Below are positions 12,351 to 25,320 of a DNA stretch of 64,000 nt, piece by piece. Location: contig JASBNA010000008.1 of NCBI GenBank assembly GCA_038087015.1, forward strand, positions 1,079,360-1,143,359, written 5' to 3'. Under the pieces are notes generated by a model. The model saw only the letters and a program-made list of their open reading frames with translations, was not told the origin of the DNA and did not search any database. Both the position numbers and the translations under genes were made by a program. The stretch comes from Cerrena zonata (lineage: Eukaryota; Basidiomycota; Agaricomycetes; Polyporales; Cerrenaceae). Each line of letters starts with the position of its first letter. Position 1 is the first letter of the stretch.

Positions 12351-14257
12351 ATATACAGGACGTCTCGGCCCTTCGAGACGTCCCATATTCAGATGATCGA
12401 CAGACAAGTCCCTCCAAGTTCAAACAACTCACTCAAATTGCCGAGCGATCGAGAGAACAAGTCAGAAATATTGAAATAGAATGTACAGGACATCTCGGCT
12501 CTTCGAGACAACCTGCATATCTACAGATCGACGGACAAGTCCCCCAGATTCAAAAGACTTGCCATTTGTAGAGACTAGACTAGAAAGACAGAAATAGACT
12601 ATACAGGACATCTCGACTCTTCGAGACGACCTGCATATCGGGTGATTCACAAAACCAACGTCCCGTAAAACGACCGTGGGCTTTCATTCGAATCGCCAAA
12701 GTTTGTTGCAGGACATCTCGACAAGTCGAGACGATCATGCATATCTAACGGAGACGAGAACGTAAGGATGCGGACATCGGAAAGACGTCCGCGGACCCTC
12801 GTGATCTGATCGTTAAAACCTAGACAGAGGTTGATTAGTAGAATAGAAGATAATAAATATGCACCGTGATTGTATCAGCTTCAAGTCTCCACACTCTACT
12901 CGTCTTGAGACCCAAACGCGCCTCTTGCAGGCTTTTTGACTTGTTCACCGGACATCGAAAAATCGAACTCTAGAAAGAACGGTTTTGTTAGTGAGGGACT
13001 ACGAACAGGACTTGAAACCAAAGACAAACACCAACAGAAATAGTATATACAGGACATCTCGACTCTTCGAGATGACCCGCATATCCAGTGATTGACAGAG
13101 ACCAAGTCCCATCAGGTAGAATGACAATGGACTGAACCGCCAGATGATCGGGAAGTTTGTTGCGTGCGAGAATAGACAGACGTAGAATATGCAGGACATC
13201 TCGATTAGTCGAGATAGCCTGCATATGGAGATGACAACGTCAGGACGCGGACATCCGAACAACGTCCACGGACTCTCGCGATCCGATCGTTAACCAAGCA
13301 TAGCCTAGATAGAGGTCGATTAGTGGATGAAATTAAATACGCACGGTGATTGTACCAGCCTCTCGTCTCCACTTTCTTCTCTTCTCGAGACCCGAACGTA
13401 CCTCCTGCAGGCATTTCAACTCGATCGCCGGACGTCGAAAAATCAATTTCTAGAAAGAATGGTTTTGTTAGAGGGAATTCGTGAAATCAAAAACAAAGAC
13501 TGACAAGAATAGAATATACAGGACATCTCGGCTCTCCGAGACGACCCGCATATCTAATAGAGGTAAGGACATAGAACATCTGAAAGATGTTCACGGATAT
13601 CCCTCGTAGTCTGATTGCTGGCCAACGATGACGAACAGTAGATAAGACAAAGATAGACAAAACGAGTACCCCAGGGAAAGTCAAGTTTGCGAGATGACCC
13701 TCCCATAAGTACAGATCGAGGGAAAAGAGCGTCCCTGGACGGTCGTTTCAGAGATCAAAGCCGGAACCGAGTAGACCAGAGACAAACTCAGAGAATAAGG
13801 GGAATGCCCATAGAAGCGGAAATAGCTCCAAGAAGCCAATGCCCGACCAAACGGCGACTTATTCGCCTCGCTCGGTGGACAGTGAAAAATCGATTCGGAT
13901 CGACTGGGAGGGACGTGTGTGTATATCGAGTCAACGGAGGTGGGACTAGCAACAAGAAACCAAGAGAAATAGACAAGTAGAATATACAGGACATCTCAAC
14001 GAGTCGAGACAGCCCTGGCATAACTACTTGTTGTCGGGGGGAAGATGTCCACAGACCGTCGATTGAAACCTTGTGCAATGGAGGCGACTGCAAAGACGAA
14101 CTGAAGTGACCGAGGTGGATTGACAAAGACAATAGATGGGCACAGAAAGCGAGATGCAATGAACTACAAGGAAGGCGAGGAAAAACCGATAGGAACCGAG
14201 AGGAGTTGACTAGTAAAATATGCAGGACATCTCGATTCGTTGAGATGACCTGATATG
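12351..14257. repeat. Nine interspersed hairpin repeats, core ACAGGACATCTCGRCTC
   Basis: A motif of about 40 bp recurs at 12351, 12481, 12601, 12709, 13045, 13187, 13515, 13981 and 14217. The invariant start GGACATCTCG (GGACGTCTCG in the first copy) is followed by a short variable loop (RCTCTT, ATTAGT, ACAAG, AACGAG, ATTCGT), then CGAGAYGACC or a close variant and usually GCATAT. The halves TCTCG and CGAGA form a hairpin; loops vary while stems are kept. Spacing is irregular (about 110-470 bp) and spacers differ. No coding frame spans the region. Confidence 0.8.
12823..13472 (+). repeat. Two copies of a longer repeat within the hairpin region
   Basis: Segments 12823-12990 and 13303-13472 are homologous (AGAGGTYGATTAGT, GGTGATTGTA, TCTAGAAAGAA, GGTTTTGTTAG in the same order), about 480 bp apart. 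Each is followed at a similar distance by hairpin repeats, so the hairpins were partly multiplied by a tandem duplication. Confidence 0.7.
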
Positions 14258-15713
14258 ACGACTGGTGATCGATGGACATGCCAATCAATCCGTCAGTCGA
14301 AATTCGGGTCCGTGGGTTGTTGACGTGTTTGTGTCTGCAGACCGTTGTTGATACGTACAAGTGTAGAATAAAAAGCGAGGAGGTGAGAGACTGAGCTGGG
14401 GCAGGGCAGTGATGAGAAACTAGGTAGGCAGGGGCACAGACTATTGGTGACATGGTAAGCGAGGTATCTTGATACTTCAGGGTATCGCACCTGGCGATAG
14501 ACGGCTAGCTGTTGGGTCTATACCACCGATCGATCTTTCCGAGAAAACTCGGGTCCACCAGAAGTGTGGCATGTGTTGACGCGAGAGGGTGAACGAGTGT
14601 CCGCGGACCCAAATATCGTAGTGTCGTCCATACAGGTGAGCAGGAAAATTAATTTCTGACTACGGCAGATGAAAGTGGGAAACGCGGAATAAGACTGTGG
14701 ACTAGAGAGGGTTCGGAGGAGTAACTGTAGCAAAGAGACATATCGTCAATCTGGTCGGTATGTCGGAGGGAGAGGGCATACGATTTGGGGGCCACGACAG
14801 CGCGAGACGAGAGCAAATGCACTCAGTCAAGTGCGTTGATCTCTGTACGAATGTAAGTTGAAATGACGGAGTCTAAACATCAAACTCACCTTGCACCATT
14901 TCCCTTATTTCTCCATCCCTATCACATCTTACCCTCAAGCCATTCCTCCTCTTTTCATAGCAATTCGGCAGAGGGCGTCGGAAAGTCTTGTAAGTGTACA
15001 AGGCATACATCCTCGTCTCCGGAGTTTCGCCGGGTTATGGGATGGCCGGATGATATCTGTATCAAAAGGTGAGCTCGGGAGGATATTTTAGTATTTCGAA
15101 CTTGATACCGACTTACCTTCTATTGTCACCACCGCCGTCTATCCAAACGCAGTCTGCAAGTCTTCAGCATGCGTCGGATACCGCACAACAAGGACGTCAG
15201 TGTTTTTTGGGTGTTCAGTGGGGCTGGGGGTGTGATTACAAGGAAGTAGGGGGCGAAGTGAAAGACATCAACGGGGATGGCAGTCGGGGGAAAGGCGAAG
15301 GGAAGGTTGGGGAAGAATGTAAGCTAGTAGGTTAGAGCACGCGCTTAACTGCACGACACTTGCTTATTTAGCATGCATATGCCGCGGAACCGTGTCTCCG
15401 ACACCCTTTAGTTTTTGCCTATCGAGGGATGATGACACCTTGGTTCGTGTTCTCATCGAGCCTTAGGAATATCTACAGTAAGAAAATGATTCGCTTACGT
15501 CTTGTATCATAACGCGCAGACGAACGACTAACGGAATTAATGAAGTAGCCCGATTAGTGATATTTTCGCATCTTCCCCTTGTCTGAGACACGGTATCTGG
15601 CCAGATGACAGTATCAGTGAAAATTCTCATCGGTACTGCACTCGGGTCTGTTCCCTTGAGCAGCCAAGGGTGAGTATGTATTGTAAACACAAATACTGAA
15701 TTAAAAATAGAAT
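14258..15713. other. Intergenic region, no supported gene
   Basis: Only short frames without good splice continuity are present. A frame at 15463-15690 (-) lies just downstream of the next gene's stop but cannot be joined to it in phase. Confidence 0.4.
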
Positions 15714-16181
15714 TTACGGGCTCTCCTCAATCGGGTCCTCCTCAAGCTCCCCTCGAACCACCGGAGGGGATTTGAAAATCATTCCTCTATGCTTCCGGGG
15801 CTTGGCAGGATTCATCTGCCTCCCACGAAGGCCAAACTTGTCACATCGACCCCGCCTCTTCTTCTGCTTAGTAAGTCCCAACTTCTGAAAATAGCATCTC
15901 CCCCCCTCAATTGCAACACAAATGGCATACATTTCCCCCATGGGAATGTAGCTCGGATCCCGAAATTCCACCCCCATTGGCCACCCGCAGATCTCCACAT
16001 TAAACTGCACCCGCAGTTTCCAGGGGTTGCTCCATGGAATTGATTTGTTACTTCCGATGACATCCCCTTCAAATCAATGTAAGTCAATCAATCACTCTGC
16101 TGATTGTGGGAACAACTTACTGAAATCAGCACCGAGCCGTGTTCGGATGTAGGATCTGAGCATGCTGCGGTGATTGGCCAT
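15714..16181 (-). CDS. Small basidiomycete protein with GWPMGVEFRDPS motif (137 aa)
   Basis: Two exons (16181-16121 and 16066-15714) join through a GTAAGT...GAAG intron to 137 aa starting MANHRSMLRSYIRTRLGAD. The second exon carries SIPWSNPWKLRVQFNVEICG, then WPMGVEFRDPSYIPMGEM, then CVAIEGGRCYFQKL, and a basic tail. From family knowledge, many Agaricomycete genomes contain repeated proteins with the pattern W-P-x-x-V-x-F-x-x-P-S ... L-x-x-A-L-x-x-G-x-C-x-W/F, often near transposons; this matches the pattern, but the family name and function are unknown to me. It lies just upstream of the tandem array. Confidence 0.6.
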
Positions 16182-16939
16182 AGTATAGTACAACACTGCA
16201 GTCTACAAAAGGCTCAAGGTAAGATCTCAAGTCGGTGAGAAGTAGAGCTGCCTATGGAGACTCACTAAGTGGAAATCTGGATGATGTCAGAGCTCTGTGA
16301 GGATGCCTTTCTCAACAGTGACATGGCTTTATTTATACAGAGACAGAAACATTTTTTGAAAATTCTGAAGTCTCAATTTCTGAATTTGAAGACATGCCCT
16401 AAGGATTTTTGCAATTCATTTTGAGAATCAGACTAAGCATACATTTGACAGCGGGCAATAAACAACCCTGCTCGGTTCTCAGAAACATTCCCATTGGCTC
16501 AGGCCTCTCAGATATCTGCAAATTCACTGTCCTGCTTGTTCGGCACATTATTTCTCACATCATAGGCGGCAATGGACTTGCTATTGAGATCTCATAGTGC
16601 GGTAGAGACGGAATCATCTTACATACCCATGACACAACTCACATTAGTTTGACTTGTTATGGTGGAAACACCGGTCGGGAAATGTGCCAAGCGAACGATC
16701 CTGAAGCGATGATGGTTGATAGCAAGATTGGCCTAGCGCTAAGCTCTAAACGTTGTGCTACTTGTGAGCAATCAAGCTCCTAATTATACGCTAAGTACCC
16801 AGACATAGTGACTTACTGCATAATTATTGGCTGACCTTGAATGTAATGTCTTGAGATTAGTGTTTGCTTTGCACCACTTACAGTGTTGATCAAATTCTCG
16901 GATCCGGTTTTTATCGAATGTGGCATGGCACGACAAAGT
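16182..16939. other. Intergenic region, no gene seen
   Basis: No supported coding frame or RNA gene was found in this stretch. Confidence 0.4.
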
Positions 16940-17429
16940 CAATTTAGGTAACAGTGTTTTTCTTCTTTATTTCTTTCTTTCGCCTTTTGATGATAGATGG
17001 ACGTCGATGTACTCATTTACTTGTGTTTCATCATTTTTTGTGTTCCTACTTACGATATACAAATTCAGACTCCGAGTTGGAAGCCTCATTTCTCGCAAAG
17101 TCTAGTACTTCCGCCATTCATTCTCAATCATTTGCCGCCATCTTTCAGGTTCCCTCGGTCTCCGATGTCAAATCAAGAACTAACAGCGCGGAGACGAATT
17201 GTGTTGATTGTGCGTTTGTAATACGAGTGAGTGGTTTCCTTACGTTTATCGGTGGTGGTTTGATATACTGACATATGCATTTGTTCATTAGATACGATCT
17301 ACTCTTGCATATGCGATCTGCACAGTTGTTCACACTCATGTCTACGATACAATACACCTAATAATCTGCCAGCTTACAATGTCTCACTTGATAACCCTGT
17401 CGCTGCTACCGAATAAACAGAAATAGGTT
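16940..17429 (+). repeat. Tandem array, partial B unit (B0)
   Basis: It shares GTCGATGTACTCATTTACTT, GTGTTTCATC and the following segment, with AACTAACAGC and GAAACGAATTGTG-like blocks, with B1 (about 20645 and 21041) and B2 (about 26034). It is truncated and joins directly to A1. Confidence 0.7.
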
Positions 17430-19790
17430 ATTCATTTACTACAACGTCTGCGGTACTACATACATACTGACCTGCCGGGTCACAACCTCTCTTTCGAGGA
17501 CATTGTCGCCGCCACCAAATAAACATGAATAGCTTAGCAGGATAGACAATTGACATCTCCCCTGCTAGCCTCGGTATACGATGACCTGTGTCCCTGGACA
17601 TAGGTTCATCTCGTGCACAATCTCTTTTTTTCTCTTTGTTTTTTGTTTCGCTGCTTATGCGGTGTCTATCGACGCTATTGTTATAAAAAGGGGAGGTGAC
17701 GCGTAGCAAACGAGAAACGAGGGACGTCGATATGCCTCCGTTTTCATTCGCATAAGCTCTGTGTAGGGAGTTAGACTCCACTCGGTCATCTTTGACAGAC
17801 AACATCTGTCCAATGTCCGTGAGGACAAGGGAGTTTGGGATAGCTGGAAAGTTCACGAAAAGCGACGGGCTGGGTAAGGATGACCAGCCACACCCGCAAG
17901 TCGTCGTTGACATCTCGTACATCGCCGCTGATAGTGTAATAATATACACGCGGTGATGAGACTTGAACGATGACAAAGGGTTAGGAAATGTCCCTTTGTC
18001 GATCGAACGAGAGCGTGTTTCTTGAGAAGGGGAATGGACGGACTTACCGAGGTCTGGTATGTCCCCATTCTGTCTGTTTACATCACTCTCTGACTGCTTT
18101 ATCCTCGCTTTCCAGGTCCATACCCTTGTCCGACACTAGTGGACCATCGAGGTATCATCTAGAATGCGAGACAACAGGTATGTCAGTGCTATACGGTGCT
18201 TAATCGAAGCTAATCTTGCTTACCTACGTGTAGACTAATCAAACGTGTAGACGTCGTTTCTTCTTGTCCGGGGACTGACATACCACGGCCAGTCATTTAG
18301 TTTCAGGTCTCTGGTTGAGTGGGGATGATCGAAGTACCTGTCCTGGATAGAAGGTAAGCTGGTATCTTGTATTTCGAGTCTACAAGAGGCTTATCAAGTC
18401 GGTATATTCTCATGTCAGAGCCTCGAGCCTTAGCACCGTGCGGACGTACTACGTACTTTTCCTCGGTAGGTTATTGCATATAGTTCGGGGAGAATATGGA
18501 GGTCGGGGGGTTCTGTAGGTATCCGCACAGGTATATCGAGACCGAAAGAGAGTAACTACGAGATGGCAAGCATCGATCGCCGTCTCGTAGTGCGACATTG
18601 TAATCACAGAATAAGATGTAGAAATGAGGTCAAAGGGGTAGATGATAGTCCCCTTGTCGGTTGAGGCTCATATCAGGATGTAATGAGGGGACTGGATGTC
18701 GAAGGGGAAGGGTGGTGTCGAATCGAAGGGGTAATAACATGATAAAGACATACCTCACTATACCTCAACTCATCTCTCCTAGCTGTCTTCCTGCATTCCC
18801 ATATGACCGTCCACCCCAGCTTACAAGGATCGAGGAGATTTTGTTGTGGGTCGTCAAGAGATTGACTAAACAGCAAAACAAAGATAGGTCAGAATCATGT
18901 TTTGTTTAGAAAACTGATCCCATGTGTACTTACGTCGGCCGGAGGCTAATCGATCTAGCTCGAGAGAGTTCCTGGCGAGCCGAGTTAAAGACCGATATGT
19001 TTCTACGGGTTATTGAGCATCGTGAAAGGTGATTGGTGATTGGTCATGGCGAGAGAAGGGTGTCAGTGGGTGCAATCGAAGTCTGCAGATAGTCCGCTCT
19101 AATGATGGTCGTTGCAGGATTATCGGCCTATTCGGGAGTCATGCGCTACGGAGAGAGATGCTATAGCTTAAGTAGATGGTTTGGAGACGGAAGGAGAGGG
19201 ATAGAGGAGAGTATATGTGTGTTGCTACCGTGTAGACGTTGTTCAGAATATGAGTATTTGACGGAGTTGGAGAACAAAGGTCGAAAACGAGGGGTAGTAC
19301 AGAGAAGGACAGCTTACCGTGTGTGATTAACCTCTCGTTCACACCGTCTGTTGTCAGATCATTACGACTGTGTACCTATGGTGAACGCTATGTAACTAAC
19401 GAAGGTTGCTCTCAAAGCGAGAGCGGTACCTCGAGTGATCGATGGTGTACATTGAGGAGAGTGGCAATCTATTAAGGAGGAGTAACGAGAAGGTTGAAAG
19501 GAAGTTGCATTTCATATGGAACCCAGAGTCGAAGAGAGTGCTTGAAGAGCTAAGCAACGAGAAGCGTATGAGAGCTGGAGAGTGCAGCGAGGGAATCGAG
19601 AGCAACGAGAGGAGATTGAAAGCGAGACACCAAGTGAGAGATACGTGGAGAGATGAGAGCGAGTCGAAATAGACTAGGACAGAGGACGAGTGTGAAGGAG
19701 AGGATTGTGGAAGTGGAAGGAGAGCAAGAGACGGTGCAGAACCCGAGCGAGTCGGAGTAGAAGACGCCGAAAATCAAATTGGATGCACTG
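17430..19790. repeat. Tandem array, A unit 1
   Basis: This is the first of three homologous blocks of about 2.35 kb (A2 at about 22975, A3 at about 27975). Shared landmarks in order: ACGTCTGCGGTACTA, TCTCTTTCGAGGAC, a palindrome around CTGTGTCYCTGGACA (17585), GAGAGCGTGT, a purine-rich segment near 19500-19680, and the closing GCCGAAAATCAAATTGGA. Numerous splice-like sites occur, but no long conserved reading frame. It looks non-coding or decayed. Confidence 0.75.
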
Positions 19791-22700
19791 GTCGTGCAGG
19801 CTCAAGCTAACACTTTGCCCTTCTGAGTCGCTCTCGATTATAGTATCACCCCATTCTCTTTTCTTGTATAATCGACTCGACTCCTCTTGTGCCGTTTTAC
19901 TAGGATTGTCCCTCGCGGTAGGTACCATATTGCGCTGATGGTGTCCTTCAGGGTAATGGTTGTTGCTTTCGTCTCGGCGCGATCACCAATTCTCGATTGT
20001 TGCCTCAGCCTCTTTCTATATTGGTTTGCATCATAGTGTCAAATTCCACACATAACAGCATGGAGACGAGTTGAGAAGGCCCCTGATGTCAATGTCAGAC
20101 ATCTCGAAAGCCTATCTAGGCTGCTTCACCGTGATCCCCTCGGAATTAAATTCAGCTGTGCTACCAAACTTCAAACTCTATCTCTCTTAGGCAGCCCCAT
20201 TGCTGACTTCATACTGGCTATCTATGTCACTGACATCATCCTTGTTGACCCTGGATGGAATTAGTATTGCTTGACAATGGTGCCCGCTTCGCAGAACACC
20301 CAATGTCAATGTCAGGCGTGATGAGTGTCGGGTAACATTTCGAATTCAAGATGTAACACCTCCTGCATAACTTGGCCAAACGTGCGTCCACATTTTACAC
20401 AATTGGCTCAGAATTTTCTTCTGACGATTTCGGGGGTCGGTGAAAATAAAACCCAACCAATCGGCCTTTCGCCATTCACACAATGCTCAAACGTCACAAC
20501 ATTGTATGGTTCTTGCAGCCGGAAATAGTACTCGGAGTACAACCGTTACCTATCTTGGGGGAAATAACAATGTGCGTGACTCAATGTTTAGGTCGTCTCT
20601 GTCGGACGTAAATAGCACAATGCAGGCAAAATGTTCTGGATGATAGATGGTCGTCGATGTACTCATTTACTTGTGTTTCATCCTTTTTGTGTTCTTACTT
20701 ACAATATACTGATTCTGTTTAGATAACTTCTGCATTGGACCTAGTCGAAAGCATCATTCCACTAGTACGCATCACATGCAGTCTATTACAGCCGACTTTC
20801 GCTCTCGATCGTTGGCTCCGAGTCCTTCTCTCAGCCTTCGATGTCAGGCCAGTACATACAAAAACTCACAACACGGAAACGAATTGTGATAATTGTTGTG
20901 TGGTTTCCGCGGTCGGAAATAGGACTCAGAGTACGTTCATTGCCTATTTTAAATGAACTATCGTAACATTCGTGACCCAACACTTAGGTCCATTCTTGTT
21001 GAGTGTAGATGGCACACTGCAGGTAAAGTGTTCTGGATGGTAAATGGTCGTCGATGTACTCATTTACTTGTGTTTCATCTTTTCTTGTGTTTCTACTTAT
21101 GATATACAGATTCTATTCAGATAACTTCTGCACTGAACTTGAACTTCGGAAGCATCGTTCTATTAGTATGCATCACATGCAGTCTATTACACTTGATTTA
21201 CAGTCGACTTTTGCTCTCGATCGTTAGCTCCAGGTCCTCTCAGCCTTCGATGTCAAGCCTTGTACATACAAGAACTAACAGCTCGGAAACGAATTGTGAT
21301 ATATAATCAAAAATGTGATTCGCAGGTGAGTACGTTCGTTACGTCTCATTGACAGTGGTTTGGTATACTGACGTTTGCTCGTTAGGTATGATCTTACATC
21401 GGTGATCCACCGGCTACCCACATTTATTGTGAAGAGGTGTTTTGTGGTCAGACGGCAAAAAGCTGTCCAATCAAAGTGGTAATCTGGGTTCTGTCTCTCT
21501 GTACCTGAGGCCTGGGGAACAAATCCTTGGGCCTCGAAAATTGAGTTCACATAATCACATTGAGATTTCCGCGGAGGTCGTTGCTGACAAAACATCGAAA
21601 CCATTACTGGTACATATTCTTTTCACATCGAGTGTCAGTATTTCTGCTAGGGTGAAGGCCACTCGATACAAGCGAGAATGTTTGATTAAGCCACAATTTT
21701 AATCAGTTGTGCAAAATTGAGTCGTCCGGGGAAGGTAAGATGCTTGTTCGGATTGATTCTGAATGTCTATGTATTTTCCATTCTACCTCCGTACGTCTAA
21801 CATTCTCCGCTAGCATGATGGTCTCCATGCCACAATGCAAACGAGGCCATTTGAAGATATCGTCTTTACAATCAGGTTGGCTGGGTCCCGAAAACTGTCA
21901 TGCTGTCCGATTCTTTGCTAGGTATGTCCGATTTCAGCCCCACCTTGGTTACAGAGTGTCAATGTCTACTCGAGTAGACTTCAACTCCACCGCAATCCTT
22001 AGGCACATTTCATGAATCAGCAAACAACGGTGTGCCGTCCACAACATTCCACGTTGGGAGATGGGATGAACTTCGCAGCAAGACACTAAGAAACAAAATA
22101 AGATTCAATGTGAACACGACCACGAGCATCGACTCGTTTCGTCGTATTCAGACTCGATCTTGTTTTCCATTCTCTGCCCTTTATTTTTATTCCCGCCTCA
22201 CCACCCTCCATTTCCATCCAACAGCAGACGTCATGACAAAGACAGCCATCGACAGATCCTCGCCTCCCGTGTGGCGACCCATTTTTTTGTCTGTCGGATG
22301 CCTTGGTGAGTTATTTCGAAGCGAATAGGACCCGGGCTGAGTTTTTAGGTTTTAGGTATAAAGAGCAAGAGGAAGGTCGGTTTATTGGGAGCATCGACTC
22401 TCTCTTCTCTTCTCCCTTTTCCTGTCCTCTCATCTCGTCTCTACCTGCCTCGATGCGATGAACTCATCGTCGCGCCTTACGTTGAGCACATATGACACAA
22501 ACCCGGTGAGTATGTCAATCCCGACTCTTGTATGTTGTGTGTTGGGTGTGTGTTCTACTGCAATCTTATTTTAAGATCTGGTTACTCACCGTCTCTCTTT
22601 CTTGCTATAGAGATCAGTTCCACCATTCGTGATACAATGTTGCTACATACACTGTATTTCGCGTTACGATATGGCTCTGTGGTGTCCGAGGTGATGCTAT

Positions 22701-22974
22701 GGGATGACCACTAACGTACGTCCACGACATTTAATTTCGATTGATGTTTCTAATGCTGTGATATAGGTCCGTGTCATTCATCGTCCACCAACAAAGACCG
22801 GAATGATTCTAAGTGTGCGTTCCCCCTCTACCTCTTATTCTCCTTTTTCCGTAGATGTATAGTTTTGTTTCTATTCTCGTTTTATCCTTGTACCTCTTAA
22901 TAAACATTTTCATCTGCGGTTTATCCTTCATTCTCACTCGCAAATCGACTGTGTATGTCGTTTTTGATTAAAAC
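19791..22974. repeat. Tandem array, B unit 1
   Basis: It is homologous to B2 (25321-27974) from about 19955 onward. It is longer because of an internal direct duplication with a period of about 396 bp: the blocks around 20521-20690 and 20915-21085 both run GGAAATAG ... GCACA ... GTTCTGGATG ... GTCGTCGATGTACTC. A TATA-like box and an ATG-started short exon lie near its right end. Confidence 0.75.
22358..22920 (+). other. Candidate small transcription unit at the end of B1
   Basis: TATAAA at 22358 is followed by a CT-rich leader, an ATG at 22458 (MNSSSRLTLSTYDTNP), a GTGAGT donor at 22506, a CTATAG acceptor at 22610 and a poly(A)-like AATAAA near 22898. The same order occurs in B2. The second exon reads through only a few dozen codons and stops (CCPR-stop type end), so it may be a tiny gene, the first exons of a decayed gene, or a non-coding RNA. 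Confidence 0.35.
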
Positions 22975-25320
22975 AGTATTTTATTTACTATGTCTGCGGT
23001 ACTAGACACAAACTAACCTGCTGGCTCGCATCGTCTCTTTCGAGGACGTTACAGCCGTGATCGAATAAATATAAACGAAATAACAGAAGAGACAATCAAC
23101 GTCTCCCTTGCTAGCCTCAGTATACGACCGTGCACAATCATCTGTGTCTCTGGACACAGGGTCATTTCATGCACGATCATTTTGCTTTTTGTCTGGCTTT
23201 TGGTTTCGTCGCCTATGCGGCATCTATTTCGATGCCCCGTTGTGATAAGAAAACGGGGGGTGATGCGTGAATGTGACATGAAGGACCTCGACGTCCGTCC
23301 GTTTCCATTCACAAGCTCTGTGTATGGGGAGTTAGACCCCACTCGGTCGTCTTTGACAGACAACGTCCGTCCAACGTCCGCAAGGACAACCAAGTAGGCT
23401 TTGGAGCGACATAAGAGACGATTGGAAAGTTCACGACGAGCGACGGGCTGGGTGAGGATGACCAGCCACGCCCGCGAGTCGTCATTGCCATCTCGTATAT
23501 CGCCGCTGATAGTGTAATAAATAATATACACGCGTTGACGAGACTTGAACGATGACAAAGGGGTAGGAAATGTCCCTTTGTCGATCAAACGAGAGCGTGT
23601 GTTTTGAGAAGAAGAACGGACGAACTTACCGGTTATGGTATGCCCCCGTTCTCTCTCTTTGCATCGCCCTCTGACCGCTTCATCTCTGCTTTCTAGGTCT
23701 ACTCCCTCCTCGTCCGACTCTAGTGGGCCGTCGAGGTATAGCACTACATAATAGGTAGGTTAGCGTTTCACGGTGCTCGATTGAGATTAATCTTGCTCAC
23801 CTACATGCAGACCGATCGAACATAGAGCAAGTATACTGTTTGCTTGTCCGGGTCGGAGACTGACATGCGATGACCAGTCGTTTAGCTTCAGTGGTCATTG
23901 GTCAAGCGGGGATTGTCGATGAAGTACCTGTCTTGTGTGAAAGGTTAGTTGGGTTGTTGTATTTCACATTCACAAGTCACTTATAAAGTCGGCATATCTA
24001 CCCTGCGCCTGTGTATCATGCGGGAATACCATCCCTGGGTAGACTACACTGTACGGTCCTGGGAGACTATGGAATCCGACAGGCTCTATAGTCATCTGCA
24101 CGGGTCTGATGGGGAGAAGTCTAAAGGGAGAAGAGTGGAGATGAGACGGCAAGGTCGATCGTTGTCTCGTGGTGCAGTAACTTAAGCACACGGCGAAACA
24201 CGAGATCAACGAGAAGGGATCGGACAAAAGTCCCCTTGCCGGTTGAGTCTTGAGAGGCGGCAGGCACGAAACGAGGGGATTGGACATCGAAGGAAAAGGT
24301 GGTGTTGAGTCGAAGGGGCACCAAGTCGATAAGGACGTACCTCGCTATACCTCCTCGACTCGTCTCTTCCTTCCGTCTTCCTGCGTTCCCGTATCAGCCT
24401 CGGATTGCAACTGTCGATGGTTTTCTGTTGTGGACTGTCAAGAGATCGTCTAGAGGGAGAAACGAAGGAATGTTAGGATCATACTGTATTCGAAAACCAA
24501 TCCAATGTGTACTTACATCGGCTGGAGGTCAATCGATTAGCTCGAGAGAGCTTCTGGCGGATCGATTTGAAGACGACACATTTTAATGAGATTTTGAACA
24601 TCGTGAAAAGTGACCGGTGATTGGTCGTGGTGGGAGAGGGGTTCCAGTGGGTGCAATCAAAATCCGCAGATAGTCCACTCTACTGACAGTCTTTGCAGTA
24701 TTACCGGCATATTCGGGTGTCTTGCGCGGCGGAGAGAGATGCTATAGCTCAAGTAGATGGTTTGGCGACAGAATGAATGGGATAGAGGAGAATATATACG
24801 TGTTGCTATCGTGTAGACGTCGTTTGGAGTAAGAGTATCTGGGGGAGTCGGGGAACAAAGGTCGAAAGCGAGGAGAGTGGTGCAGAGAGAGACAACTTAC
24901 CGTGGGTGGTTAGCCTCTCGTTCACACCGTCTGTTGTTAGATCGTGTGTACCTATGGCGAACGCCGTGTGAGTAATGAAGTTACTCTCAAAATGAGAGCG
25001 GTACGTACTTGAGTGATTGGTGGTATACGTTGAAGAGAACGGTAGACGAGTAATGAGAAGATCAAAAGGAATCTGGTTTTCGTACGAACCCGGAGTTGAA
25101 GATGGTGATTGAAGCTTTGAAGAGCCAAGCAGCGAGAGGTGTAGGAGACGAGAGAATCGAGAGCAACGAGAGCAAGTCGAAATAGACCAGGAGAGAGGAC
25201 GAGTGTAAAGGAGAGGAAAGTGGGTGTGGAAGAAGAAAGCAAGAGACGGTGCAGAACCCGAGTGAGTCGGAGTGGAAGACGCCGAAAATCAAATTGAACG
25301 CGGTGGAGTGATATTGTCTG
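22975..25320. repeat. Tandem array, A unit 2
   Basis: Homologous to A1 and A3 along its length, with a local deletion in the purine-rich part near 25080-25170 relative to both. It ends with GCCGAAAATCAAATTGAACG followed by GGTGGAGTGATATTGTCTGG, resembling the start of the F-box 5' flank. Confidence 0.75.

Noticed and set aside
12351..14257. CRISPR-like or tRNA-like series at the hairpin repeats
   Set aside because: Spacing is irregular (110-470 bp) and no tRNA box A/B or cloverleaf is visible.
15463..15690. Extra downstream exon of the GWPMGVEF gene
   Set aside because: The exon-like frame cannot be joined in phase with the preceding exon through the visible acceptor.
16700..16800. Possible tRNA near 16.7 kb
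   Set aside because: GGCCTAGCGCTAAGCTC looks suggestive, but no box B or acceptor stem could be formed.
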